In this document: piece after piece, positions 53,850 through 64,000 of the stretch
Layout of the letters: every line of letters begins with the position of its first letter
Position numbering within the stretch: position 1 is the first letter of the stretch
NCBI RefSeq assembly: GCF_029227915.1
Contig: NC_079879.1
Span: 27,594,501 to 27,658,500, forward strand
Reading direction: 5' to 3'
DNA length: 64,000 nucleotides
Source: Hydractinia symbiolongicarpus
Taxonomy: Eukaryota > Cnidaria > Hydrozoa > Anthoathecata > Hydractiniidae
Position numbers and translations under genes: made by a program
Notes under the pieces: model-generated
Database searches by the model: none
Seen by the model: the letters and a program-made list of their open reading frames with translations, nothing else
Told to the model about the DNA's origin: nothing

Positions 53850-56230
53850 TGTTAGTGATGAACTCAGATAGTTTATCCGGATGGTGTGTAATATTTTGCA
53901 CTATGTATAACAATCGTATTTCACGGATACAAGAAATCCGACTTCCCGTCTTCTTTTTTCTGTGACCGTAACTATTATGAAATTATCCTTGTTCTTATTC
54001 ACGAAACTTGATATTTCAATCAGCACATGCCCTACTAGTATTTGTCACTGTTTGCTTGAGAAAATAAAAAAAATTTTTGTCATGTTTTTACGTTTAGGCT
54101 CCCTAAAAAAATAATTATGTGTTAAAACAAAGCACATCACAAAAATTTGATATTTAGACTTTTTAGGGCTAAGTATGTTCTCAAAGTCATTCCACTGCAA
54201 GAAAATCATATTATTTTGAATCTTCCTTTTTAAATGAAGGAAAGCATGTTGTTCAATTCTGCCTTTTTTTCCTTCGAAAATGAAAATTACGTTTAGTTAT
54301 TGGCAGCCCTTCTTGAACTATTTCATCGAGTTTTTAATAAATAATTGTTTGAATATTCTGCTTCGCCAAAAGATAAATCAAGTTGTTTATGACGACGACG
54401 GAGTGCTTTGTTCTATCTTTCCTAAGCTAATGACTTCAATTTTGACACTTCATACTTTGGTCTGCCAACCGCATCACTCACAGCTCTAGGACTGATGTAA
54501 GCATTGATTTTGTATCACATGGACGACAATGTTTCGGTGGTTTTTTTCTATTATTTTATAGTGATTTAATACCTTCTGGTATACAATCAATTGCAAGTAC
54601 TCCAAGTACATGGATGCTAAATTCCATATTCGAATTGTTGTTACATGTCACAATTTTGTTCCTTGTGACAATTTTGATTGTTTGACAGGTCCCACAGAAA
54701 GAGAAAAAAAATATATAAAAAAAGATTTTTTTTTTAACTAAAAAAGAAAAAGAAAAATGCGAAAGAAAAAATTTTCTCCTTTTTTTATATATATTTGAAA
54801 ACCTTTTTTCTCGTAAAAAAGCTTTTTTTACATTTTTAGTGTTGTTTTAATTCTTAATTCTGTCACTTCAGTCACGCCATATATAATTTCTTAATGACGG
54901 CAAAGGTAAATTAAACAAAAGTATAATTTTGATTTAATCAATAGTCTAACTGATTAATTTTGATCGTAAATTTTAAACAATATTAAAACACATGACAAAC
55001 TGACCTGTGCCAATTACCAAAGGTCTAAAGCATGTTAGAAAATTAGACAATGATGATCAGGGGCGAATGTAGGAATTTCTTTTGACTAAAGTAAAATAGC
55101 CTCGAAGAGGCTTAATTGCTCTTTAGAGCGACAAACACAACTTTTTGGAGCGCCAACCAACAGGACCACCGCCCTTTAACGCCCTCTGATGGTCTAATGG
55201 TCTGATGCTCTGATGGTCTTTGCCAAACTGCAGAAGTTTAACCTTTTTGTACCTATTAAACCCTAAATAGTCATTGTTAAACCGCTTCATTTTTCATTTT
55301 TACTTCAAGAAAATTTTACTTTTCTTGTACAACTTTGAACAAGAATTACAAATATCAATTTTTCTTGTTTTTTTTTACCTAAATTAGGTACAGATTCATT
55401 AAATGGACATAAAAATAATTTATACTTGACTGATTGCTTTGTTCTTGTCTAGTACAATGACGCCATTTTTGTTCTTGCGTGTGACGGCATCATCGCACAG
55501 TAACGTTTTGTGGTAACTGTAATTACACTTCTAACCGGACAAATTTTATTATAAATTTTACTAATCGTAATGAAATATATTTTTCAAATCTTACTTATTT
55601 ACTAATTATTGCAGACCTAAAAGCATAGACCCTGCACCCCTACATAAGGACTGTACACCTAGTCCCGTGAAATTCGCGGATAGCGGAAATTGTATAAGCT
55701 ACCAGACTTCTTGTTATGAATCGTAATATCAGTTATACATTTTAGAGGTACTTGATGAAGTCATAATTTCACATAATTAATGAAAACTCTGGAAAAGAAA
55801 TAAATATTTTTTATTTTCAATAAAATTAACTTGTTTTTTAAGTAAGAGATAAGCTTTCAGGAACAGCACGTACGTGCATGTAATTGCGATAGTGACGGAA
55901 ATGGTGGTCAAGTCATAAATATGTATTGAATAACTTATTGTATAACACTATGTATAACGATAAACTAAAAGCTGACATGATGTTCTTATCAAAATAAACA
56001 GCAATTTGTGCATTTTCTCTAAAGAAAATAGTTGCATTACGATCACTCGTTACTTAGAATTTACACAAACTGGTGGGTGTGAAAAGTATTGAATAAAGAA
56101 ATGCAACAGAATAAATAGGACTTGCATGGATCTTTAAATATATGCTCCGCTAAAACATGGCGACCTAAGATAACATTTTTTCTTAACCTTCATTCATTGT
56201 AAATCTTCTTCATTGTAGGTAGCATTTACA
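53850..56230. other. Gene-poor stretch
   Basis: No supported gene. It holds an A/T-tract inverted repeat (about 54699-54724 pairing with 54778-54811), a short imperfect array of CTGATGGTCT near 55181-55222, and a 69-codon frame at 54280-54489 without recognisable features. Confidence 0.45.
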
Positions 56231-56234
56231 TTCA

Positions 56235-56461
56235 GAAAAGGAAATGTACCAACAGTAATTAATTACCATGCAGTAATTTCCCATAATTTTGAAAAACTAC
56301 CCCAGGGAATTTTCTTGATTGTTTTACACGGAAGTTTAAACAATTACAACATGAAAACTTAGGACGCATTAAGATTCGAAAAGGAAATGTGTAATAATTT
56401 TTCCATAATTTTGAAAAACTACCCCAGGGAATTTTCTTCATTTTTTACACGGAAATTTAAA
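56235..56461. repeat. Direct repeat, about 85-105 bp, two copies
   Basis: CCATAATTTTGAAAAACTAC then CCCAGGGAATTTTCTT and TTTTACACGGAA occur at about 56281 and 56402, each preceded by AAAAGGAAATGT. A 60-codon minus-strand frame across it is an artefact of the repeat. Confidence 0.75.
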
Positions 56462-57843
56462 AATATAATGACGATGTAAAACGATTACGACATAGCGGCT
56501 TCTATAAAATTAAATTATTTATATCTACAACGCATTTGCTGAAATATTCCAAAGAAGCAACTAATCTATAACAGACATATAAAACAGTATGTATGACATT
56601 TACTATCGATACTCTCTTTTCTCTGCTTTTATTTATGTCTTTGTTTTATTATTTCGATTAATTTTTCCTCCTCTCTGCCAACGCAAACTTCAGTAATGAC
56701 GAAATGGTTTTGAAATTTGCTTTTTCAACGTAAAAGTATATTCTAAATGTTTTTTAAATATTGATCTCTAATTTTATTTTTAAATGAATTGCTTGCACTG
56801 ATTTTTATTATTTTCCATGTCCTTAATTTACACGGGAATTCAAAAAATATTTGAAATGCTAAAGTCTTGCTATAGCCGTGACTTTAATAACTGGAATAGA
56901 TTATAATTCTTTGATAAAATACTAAGCTAACTGCAACAAAATCTATTAAAATCAATGGCTACTGAAATTCCAACTGATGGTAATGCCATGCCAAATGTTT
57001 GAATACCATCAAATGTTCATAAGTTATTAATCCCTATTTCTTTATTGAGTCAACTTTTTTTACCGATAAGGTAGACCTGTTAGCTATGCCGACTGCGTAA
57101 AATTCGCCAGATAATGCCTTGTTGGGAACGTTTTAAAATAGTCAAAAAATGTGCCAAGTCTTGTGCATTCTGTATGTAAGGAAATACTTAGTAAGCACTG
57201 CTATAAATCGCCCTACCTCGTGCTATACGCAGTGGTGTTTAGAAAAATGTGGTAATATGGTAACAGTCAACGTGAATCACAGGAGAGTTCGATAATCATA
57301 CATTTTAACAAAAAATTTTTGTTGAATTTTGAAAAATTTACGATTTACTGTGTGTATTATCACTAAATTTTTTTTTCCTTAACAATTTGAAAATATATTG
57401 TTATTGCCAGTTATACCTACTAGAGCTGACTTCTAGCAATTGATGCATCGTGAAGATTTCAAAAGATTCAGGCGCGCTAGTAAAACAACTTGTAAAGAAA
57501 TTCTACCTTAAAATTAAACTTATTTAATCTTTGTCTATAAAGTATTTTCAGCATCCGTTTATCTGCTTAAATGTAAATAAAGTTTAGAGATAATTGTTTG
57601 GTTATCAATGAGAGTCCTGCGAAGGCTGTCCATCCCATTTAAAGCTTCCATCTAAGATACGGGAGACGTGCAAGCACAACAATCGCTCACCACCTAAGAT
57701 AATAATTATATTCTCATGCTTAGCGTTAACAAGTTATAGCTTTAAGACTTGCTCGGGACATTTCGCACTGGAGGCGAACACTTTAGCACCAGGCTACCAG
57801 TCACTATCTGTATTTGGTAAGAAAAGTCCATTTAATGTCTTAG
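56462..57843. other. Upstream region of the second dispanin gene
   Basis: No gene recognised. A TTAG acceptor at 57840-57843 suggests that an upstream exon may exist in this interval, but I could not identify it. Confidence 0.4.
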
Positions 57844-57885
57844 AAAATTGAAGGAAACACCGAACCCCCACCAAATTACACTGAA

Positions 57886-59686
57886 ATGACTGATCCTCGA
57901 CAAGAACCATACCATGTACCAGCACAACTCACAATGGGTCAACAGCAGTACAGTCCTCCGCAACAACCACCTATAGTGCAATACCCACAAACTCAGGTAA
58001 TTTTTTGAGCCAATATTAAGGCTATACATACTAAGTCTTTTCTGACACACTAAAGCTAGAGTGCGGGGTAACTTGTGGACCCTGTTCTGTAACAACTGAT
58101 ATAAAAAAGTACAAATTTACATGTAGCTAGAATATTTCTCTGCGCTATGTAATTACGAGCTAATAGAATCATTCAAATTTAAAGTAATAGAATCCTTCAA
58201 AAGATGTGTCCATAAAACACAATTGAGATTATGATTTCAAAGCAGCACAATTACTTAACAACTACAATCCACTTTGCACATTGACAAGTTCAAAATGTGT
58301 GAATCTAATATAAAAATAACCAACGCAATTACTTGTGGCGCCGAACTTCAAAATTAACTGTTTTGTCTCAATATATTATGACCACGATTGTTGAGACAAG
58401 ACAGCTAATTTTGGTCACAATCAATTCTTACTTATTTGGCACTGATTACCATATTTTGTATTTAGCAAAGTATTGCAGTATTTGATGTACCCAACGTTCA
58501 AGCGGTTTCTATACCAAACTACGCCGTTTTGTCTTGGCTAGCTTGTTTATTATGTTGTTGTCCAATTGGTATTGCAGCTATCATTAAATCCAGCGAGGTG
58601 AGGATCGTGCATTTTTTCGTTCTCGTTAATTGTAGTCAATATAGCCTTCATTTAGCTTTAAAGCAGATGCTATCAGGAGCCAAGCTGCAGAAGTTTTTGC
58701 CTTTTTTATGCCATTAAATGACTGTTCATCGACCAGATGTTTACAAGAAAAAATCTTTGCTGTGAACATATTTGTTTTTTATTACAAACACTATGGAACA
58801 ATTAAAAGAGGTGCACATTTATTTACACAAAACTTTTGGATTTATTTACATCGCGTAAGTGAGAGCGTATAAAACGCAATGTAAATCAACTTAACAGACG
58901 TTTTTTAGCGCACATTTCCTACCAACACTTGACTTAAGCAATTTTGCTTTATTTGAATTTTTCTGTTGTACAGCCCTTCGCGAATCGAAATAATATCTCG
59001 TTATGTCGTTATATCTCTTGCAGCTTTTTCACCTTCTTTCTCTTTCAATATATTATTTAGCTCTTAATCATATCTGTCAAACATACAAATTTTAAGTATA
59101 TTTATAATGTGATTCTGAGCTCTCTATACACCTGGTAGATGAGTAAAAAAGAGAATTGCCACTGGTTTTAATATACTCCTGTCCTTTATATTTAAAGTGG
59201 GCTATTAGAATCAGGTTGGGTACATCGATCAAGTCATTAAAAATGTCCATTCATGTAAAAATCCACTTCTCGTGTGCTACCTTGTTCCCAAGTTTTCTCT
59301 GATATTAGGATCCCCCCAAAAAGATAAAGATTTGAAATTGAATGGTGTCCCAATTTTGTGTGAGCACTTAAACCCATATGGTTTATTGTTATAATAAGAA
59401 AAAGTGGGCCTAAATTCCTTGAAATTAATACTTGTTCTACCTCCTATCAACACCAAATTTAGTTAATTTTTTCTCAAAAATTAGTGAAACGATATAAATA
59501 TCAGCTGTCTCCGTAATGTTTCATTGTTATTTTTAGGTAAATAGGGCACTTGCTGTCAACGATGTTCCACGTGCTTACAAAGCGTCAGATGCTGCTAAGA
59601 AACTCGCCATTGCTGCCATCATATGTGGTCTCATTCTTATACCAATTTCAGTGGTGTTGCGGTTAATGTATACACCAAAAGCCTAG
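57886..59686 (+). CDS. CD225/dispanin family membrane protein (IFITM-like), copy 2, three exons, about 130 residues
   Basis: Exons 57886-57996 (open back to 57844), 58466-58597 and 59537-59686, all phase 0 with GT-AG introns. The N-terminus is Pro/Gln-rich (QQQYSPPQQPPIVQYPQTQ). Exon 2 has YAVLSWLACLLCCCPIGIAA with the CD225 cysteine cluster; exon 3 has NRALAVNDVPRAYKASDAAK and the second membrane segment, ending LRLMYTPKA. The frame is open upstream of the Met to a TTAG at 57843 with PPPNYTEM, a common dispanin N-terminal pattern, so the true start may lie in an earlier exon. It is about as long as copy 1 and has the same exon boundaries, so the two are paralogues about 30 kb apart. Confidence 0.85.
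58600..59530. other. Intron 2 of dispanin copy 2
   Basis: No repeat or exon recognised. Its acceptor is TTTTTAG at 59536. Confidence 0.6.
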
Positions 59687-59689
59687 TAA

Positions 59690-60300
59690 ATGTATCTAAA
59701 TGTAAATATTACGATACAACTTATGATGAAATATTGAATTATAGAGAATGCATTTTAAAAGTCCGGAGTGCAATCACGTTGACAATATGGTCAAGAGCCT
59801 TACCGTGTATACTATAACAACATGGGCTAATATAAACTAAAAAGTCATTTAGAATTTGTTTTTAATCTTACATACACGAAACAAACGACTTTATCTTTTA
59901 CACAATTAAAAATACAATTTTTACCCAAGAATGACACAGGCTTGGTTATGTCATTAAAGTATCTCCTCTTAATAATGTCATCATAATTTTCTATGCATGT
60001 TTGTAATTGCCCTATTTTTATTTTTAATTTGCTTACGTATTTGCGTACATAAAATTACATGCAGCAGCATGTATTAAATTTCTTATTATAAAAATTGGAA
60101 ATATTGTTTATCTACATGTAGCATATTTTCTTTTCTTAAATCATTATTGTGATAAGCATTACTTGTTATAGATGTACAAAGTATACATACAAAGTAGATT
60201 ATATTTCTTGCAATTTTCTTTAAATGCCTATAAAACATCTGCTAAAAGGTATGTTTTGTTGATATATTTACTTGATTAAAACAAAAAGAATAAAATGAAA
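59690..60300. other. Region downstream of dispanin copy 2
   Basis: AT-rich, nothing recognised. Confidence 0.5.
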
Positions 60301-60304
60301 GAAT

Positions 60305-60685
60305 TTTATTAAGACAAACGGATGCAGAGATATTAGGGTTTAAAGGTTTTTTATGACGTCATTAACCCGTCGCTTCCGAAACGGATTCGGTGACCCAGGT
60401 TTGGAAAACTTACCCAAATTGGTCCCAGGTAGTCCCTAGTTACCCACGCAGGAGATGACGTCAGTTATTTCCAACCATTTCCAAGTTATTTAGCCTTAAA
60501 TTTAAAAGTGCAATGCAATGGCTTCACTAATCTTAATATACTTTCCTTTGACGTTAATATTGCTCTAACGTCAAAGTTTGCTAATTTACAGAACAAATTT
60601 ATAAGCGATGTTTTATAGACTTTATCAAAGAAATTTTATCCACTTTGCAAAAGTCACAGACGGAACTGGCGTATTATTATATAGA
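60305..60685 (-). mobile_element. Helitron copy E, 3'-truncated, about 380 bp
   Basis: On the minus strand it starts TCTATATAATAATACGCCAG and is alignable to the 5' half of copy D for about 380 bp (TTACCCAAATTGGTCC, GATGACGTCA, AAACGGATTC and others). The 3' hairpin end is missing. It directly abuts copy D. Confidence 0.65.
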
Positions 60686-61419
60686 CTAGTCGATAGTCCC
60701 CGTGGAAAAATCCACTTAGGCAAGACAAAAATAAAAAGGAAGCGTCATTTAAATTTCGATGACATCAGCAACCCATCTGCAAAAAAAAATTGAACCTGGT
60801 TTTTACTTTGCCTCTATTGTGTAGAGCTTAAAGGGCTGATCAAGAAAATGTATGTAATCACGTGCTTTTGATGAATGGTTAATGAGATACAAGGGTTTAA
60901 AACTTCTGCTGACGTCAGCAAAGTCCCTAATAAAACAACAACAAAATTTTCTTTCGAAATTTGTATACCCGTTGCGTTCATTTTATAGATCTCGAAACGC
61001 TGATCAAGAAAATGTATAGGGCCATGTATCTTTGACAAACGGTTGCAGAGATATTAAGGTTTAAAGATTTATTGATGACGTCATCAACCCGTCCATTCCG
61101 AAACGGATTTCGGGACCTATGTTTGGGAAACTTACCCAAATTGGTCCTAGGTGGTCCCTAGTTACCCACGCGGTGAAAAATCATTGACGTCACCACCTCG
61201 CTTCCAAGTTATTTGGCCTCAAAGTTTTAAGTGCACTGTAATGGATTCACTAATCTTAATTAACTTTCCTTTGACGTCAATACTATTTTAACGTTAAAGT
61301 TTGGTAAATTACAGAACAATTTTATAGGCGATGTTTTATAGAATTTGTTAAAGAGAATTGTAAAGAATATAATCCACTTTGCAAAAGTCACAGACAGAAC
61401 TGGCTTATTAATATATAGA
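60686..61419 (-). mobile_element. Non-autonomous Helitron copy D, 734 bp
   Basis: Minus-strand start TCTATATATTAATAAGCCAG, end hairpin GTGGATTTTTCCAC followed by GGGGACTATCGACTAG. Same termini as copies A-C but a different interior. It ends exactly where copy E begins, another head-to-tail junction. No coding. Confidence 0.7.
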
Positions 61420-62400
61420 TGTAAATCGATTCATCAATCACGTGTTAAATACCGAGGAGTGCAAAGTAAAATCACAATATCTGAAGTTTTAAACTGAAGT
61501 AGCCTGAGAGACCAGTGATTTTCCTTACTTATCCCTGATCAGTGAAGTTTTCAGTGATTTTTTCCTGACATTTTACCAACGTATCGAAAATTCCTGATCA
61601 TTCGACTTCCATGATTCTCCTGACTGAGTGGACACCCTGACATAGAAGTACTTACCACCCATTTTCAGTAAACCGTCCATCAGGAATCATTTTATCGGAG
61701 ATATCATCGGAATTCTATATTCTAGAAAAAAATAAAAACGTAATCCAACATCTTGGATAAGTAACGGTGAAGTTACATGTATTAATGAACAACTAGCTCC
61801 AAATGATCCGAACTTATTCAAAAATATTGATGTCACTTACATGTGGTAAACACGCTGTGATTCTATGTTGATCATCGTCAACATAGGACATTCTTACGGA
61901 GAGTCTCAGCCATATTATTTTCTGGCCAAATAAACGATGTAATTTAGAACCATCCAGTGTTTGTCCTGGAGACAAACATGGTTCTGGAGACTGCAACATT
62001 GTTCCAACACCAAGAAGGACTGATAGCCTAAAGAGAACACGTTGGACAAAAGCCACCAGTTTTCATATAAAAGCATGAACTATTGTCAATATTCGTCATC
62101 ATACTTATATGGCTAAAAAAAGAAATGTTCGAGATAGATTTGTGTTATTGGAAATTTCAATGGTTACCTTTATATGTCTGAAGATACTTACTGAATCTCC
62201 TCCATCGCTTCTTCAACAAGGTTAAGTTTGTCCTTGGAAATATCTTTGAAGTGCTATATGACCTCCCGCTCACTCCAAGATTTGTTGTTCTCTACATCAC
62301 TACAAAGAAATACATTTTGCATCAGTAACGCCTTCCTGTGGTGTACTTTCTTTGCTTTTTAAAGGCCGCAGAACAACATTGGTGCAAAAAATAGAAAACC
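61420..62400. other. Unassigned stretch, possible decayed minus-strand exons
   Basis: A minus-strand frame at 62056-61814 and a stretch at 62299-62192 bounded by AG and GTAAGT look partly coding (SWSEREVI and KLNLVEEAMEEI), but the latter has a stop in its best frame. They could belong to a broken gene starting at 62699. Confidence 0.3.
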
Positions 62401-62408
62401 TTGTTTTT

Positions 62409-62699
62409 TTAGCGCCATTTTACTATCGCTCTTGGTCTTTCGGTAAAATATCCCCCCACAAGAAAGTTGGACTTTTCGAACATCAACAACACATTCTGAA
62501 ACACCTCTTCCTCTTCCCCTTCTTCTTCTCCTATTTTAAATTGCACTGGACTCCTCATTAGGGAGGAGAAACGAGCTGCAGTACTTTCGACTGATGGTTT
62601 TGGACATTCATTAACTGATTCTGCGAACCATGGATAGCTGAGAACTTCCTGCACCAAAGGTGCAATGACACGCTGCTGATCTTGGTTCAAGTTAGCCAT
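62409..62699 (-). CDS. Hypothetical protein or first exon, 96 codons
   Basis: Minus-strand frame starting MANLNQDQQRVIAPLVQEVL, helical, with a polar middle and an acidic run GEEEGEEEEVFQ. A GAGGTG within the acidic run could be a splice donor, in which case the last 25 or so residues are intronic. Composition is protein-like, not AT-driven. No family recognised. Confidence 0.4.
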   Translation of the reverse strand: MANLNQDQQRVIAPLVQEVLSYPWFAESVNECPKPSVESTAARFSSLMRSPVQFKIGEEEGEEEEVFQNVLLMFEKSNFLVGGYFTERPRAIVKWR

Positions 62700-62865
62700 T
62701 TTAATTATATTGCTCCATTATTTACTCTCAACCGCTGTGCTCACAAAGTATGTCAACATTACACGTTGTTTTTATTTACATCCGGTCACACGCAGTTACC
62801 TTGCGCAGTTACCTTATAGCTAAAGATATAAAAAAAACGTTGATCTTATATTTATAAGAAATTTA

Positions 62866-62985
62866 ACTTTACATGTACAAAGTTAACCTTACACATACAA
62901 AGTTAACCTTATATATTCAAAGTTGACCTTATATCTTTAAAAAATTTAACCTTACATATACAAAATTAGACTTGCATATACATGC
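62866..62985. repeat. Short tandem array, about 20-bp unit
   Basis: About six imperfect copies of ACATGTACAAAGTTAACCTT. No coding. Confidence 0.75.
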
Positions 62986-62989
62986 ATGT

Positions 62990-64000
62990 TGACTTTTGTC
63001 CACTTTGGCAGGGGATACCTTTTCCCTAAGTAAAATGTTGGCTTCTAATATGCACACATTTGGTTCTGCTGCACTTGTTCTGTTCGTTTTGTATCAACAT
63101 TAAGGTCGGGCATAATACAAAAGCAAACCACATGTTAATAATTGTCATATTCATAATTTTTGTAAATGATAGTACGAATTTTTAATTTAAAATTGACGCG
63201 ACGAGATTTTTAATTAAAGGAGATTCAAAAGTCATTGGTAATTAAGCATTGTTATTTTTTATGTTATTTCATCTTGTGTTAAATTAATTTTACAAATATT
63301 ACGGGTCATTAACTTATAATTTTTCCCTCATTTGCTTTATTACCATTCAGTTCACAGGCAAAGTTACGGGCAATTAGCATTGTTATTAAAATTGTGTCTA
63401 CTTTATTAAAACGTTTAAATTATTCGCATATTTTAAAATGTTTAACAAAAATAATTTTATCGTAAAAAAATTTTGATACTTCAATTTTTCAAATTTTTAA
63501 TACGGCAGTTACGTCCGTGTGTTTGTGTGCTTATGCTTCTCTCTGACAAAGGAAAGACCAGTATATGCTATATAATTTCAGACCACAGAGTATACATAAC
63601 TTCCCCACAAACAATATTCTGTTTTGTTTTGTTGTCAATTCTGTTTAAAACGTGTTATTAGCAGTTTTTTATTCAAATTAACGACACAAGCACCTATTCA
63701 CAATCGCCTATAAATATCTTCTGCTTAAAAACCTTCTGCTTTCAACTTTATTGGCTTAATTTTATTGTATATTGCATGGTGAAACTATTGTTAGAATGAA
63801 AGCCCAGTTTAAAATTAGCACGGATAGACAACAATAAAACACCGTTATTTGTCCAGTACTACAAAGCATTTAAATTCCCCTTTATTTCAAAATTGTCACA
63901 GTAAATTGACATACAATGAAATTTCCAGCTAACAGAAAATCTTTATTATATCACATGATTTGTTCTACCCAACAGAACATTTTTATGCGGGAGGTTTTAA
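62990..64000. other. AT-rich non-coding end of the window
   Basis: No gene or element recognised; the 62-codon frame at 63473-63661 has no support. Confidence 0.5.

Overview
The window looks like a stretch of cnidarian (probably medusozoan or hydrozoan) nuclear DNA. It is AT-rich, has spliced genes with GT-AG introns, and is crowded with transposons typical of such genomes: Helitrons, a pogo-type MITE, piggyBac, a Penelope-like retroelement, a LINE remnant, an IS3EU-like element and a degraded Polinton-like virus element. Species cannot be fixed from the sequence alone. No bacterial operons, rRNA or CRISPR were seen.

Layout. 1-6.4 kb: non-coding DNA with minisatellites and a PHD-plus-endonuclease LINE remnant. 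6.48-13.83 kb: a 7,353-bp DNA transposon with perfect 25-bp terminal inverted repeats and one ten-exon gene that reads as an uninterrupted 1,273-codon frame. 14-23.5 kb: gene-poor DNA, diverged repeats, and three non-autonomous Helitrons joined head-to-tail on the minus strand. 24.7-27.3 kb: a three-exon CD225/dispanin (IFITM-like) gene whose first exon has been duplicated; the spare copy carries a stop and a pogo-type MITE sits in the same intron.

29.9-43.1 kb: a visibly more GC-rich block that is a decayed Polinton-like, virus-derived element. It holds an HNH nuclease remnant, several small conserved proteins, an A32/FtsK-type packaging ATPase, a Bro-N-like DNA-binding protein, a retroviral-type integrase, a double-jelly-roll-type major capsid protein, a probable penton protein, hydrophobic and coiled-coil virion-type proteins and a 24-residue-repeat protein. 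Nearly every gene carries stops or frameshifts. No DNA polymerase was recognised. A decayed piggyBac copy (43.4-46.1 kb) lies just beyond it.

46-64 kb: a possible Helitron 3' end; a possible two-exon gene for a small mitochondrial protein; a Penelope-like fragment with a GIY-YIG domain whose 3' end grades into a tandem array; an IS3EU-like element (6-bp target duplication) inserted in that array; a tRNA-derived sequence; a second three-exon CD225/dispanin gene (57.8-59.7 kb); another head-to-tail pair of Helitrons; and one unassigned reading frame near 62.6 kb. The likely functional host genes are the two dispanins, which are paralogues. Most of the rest is mobile DNA at different stages of decay.
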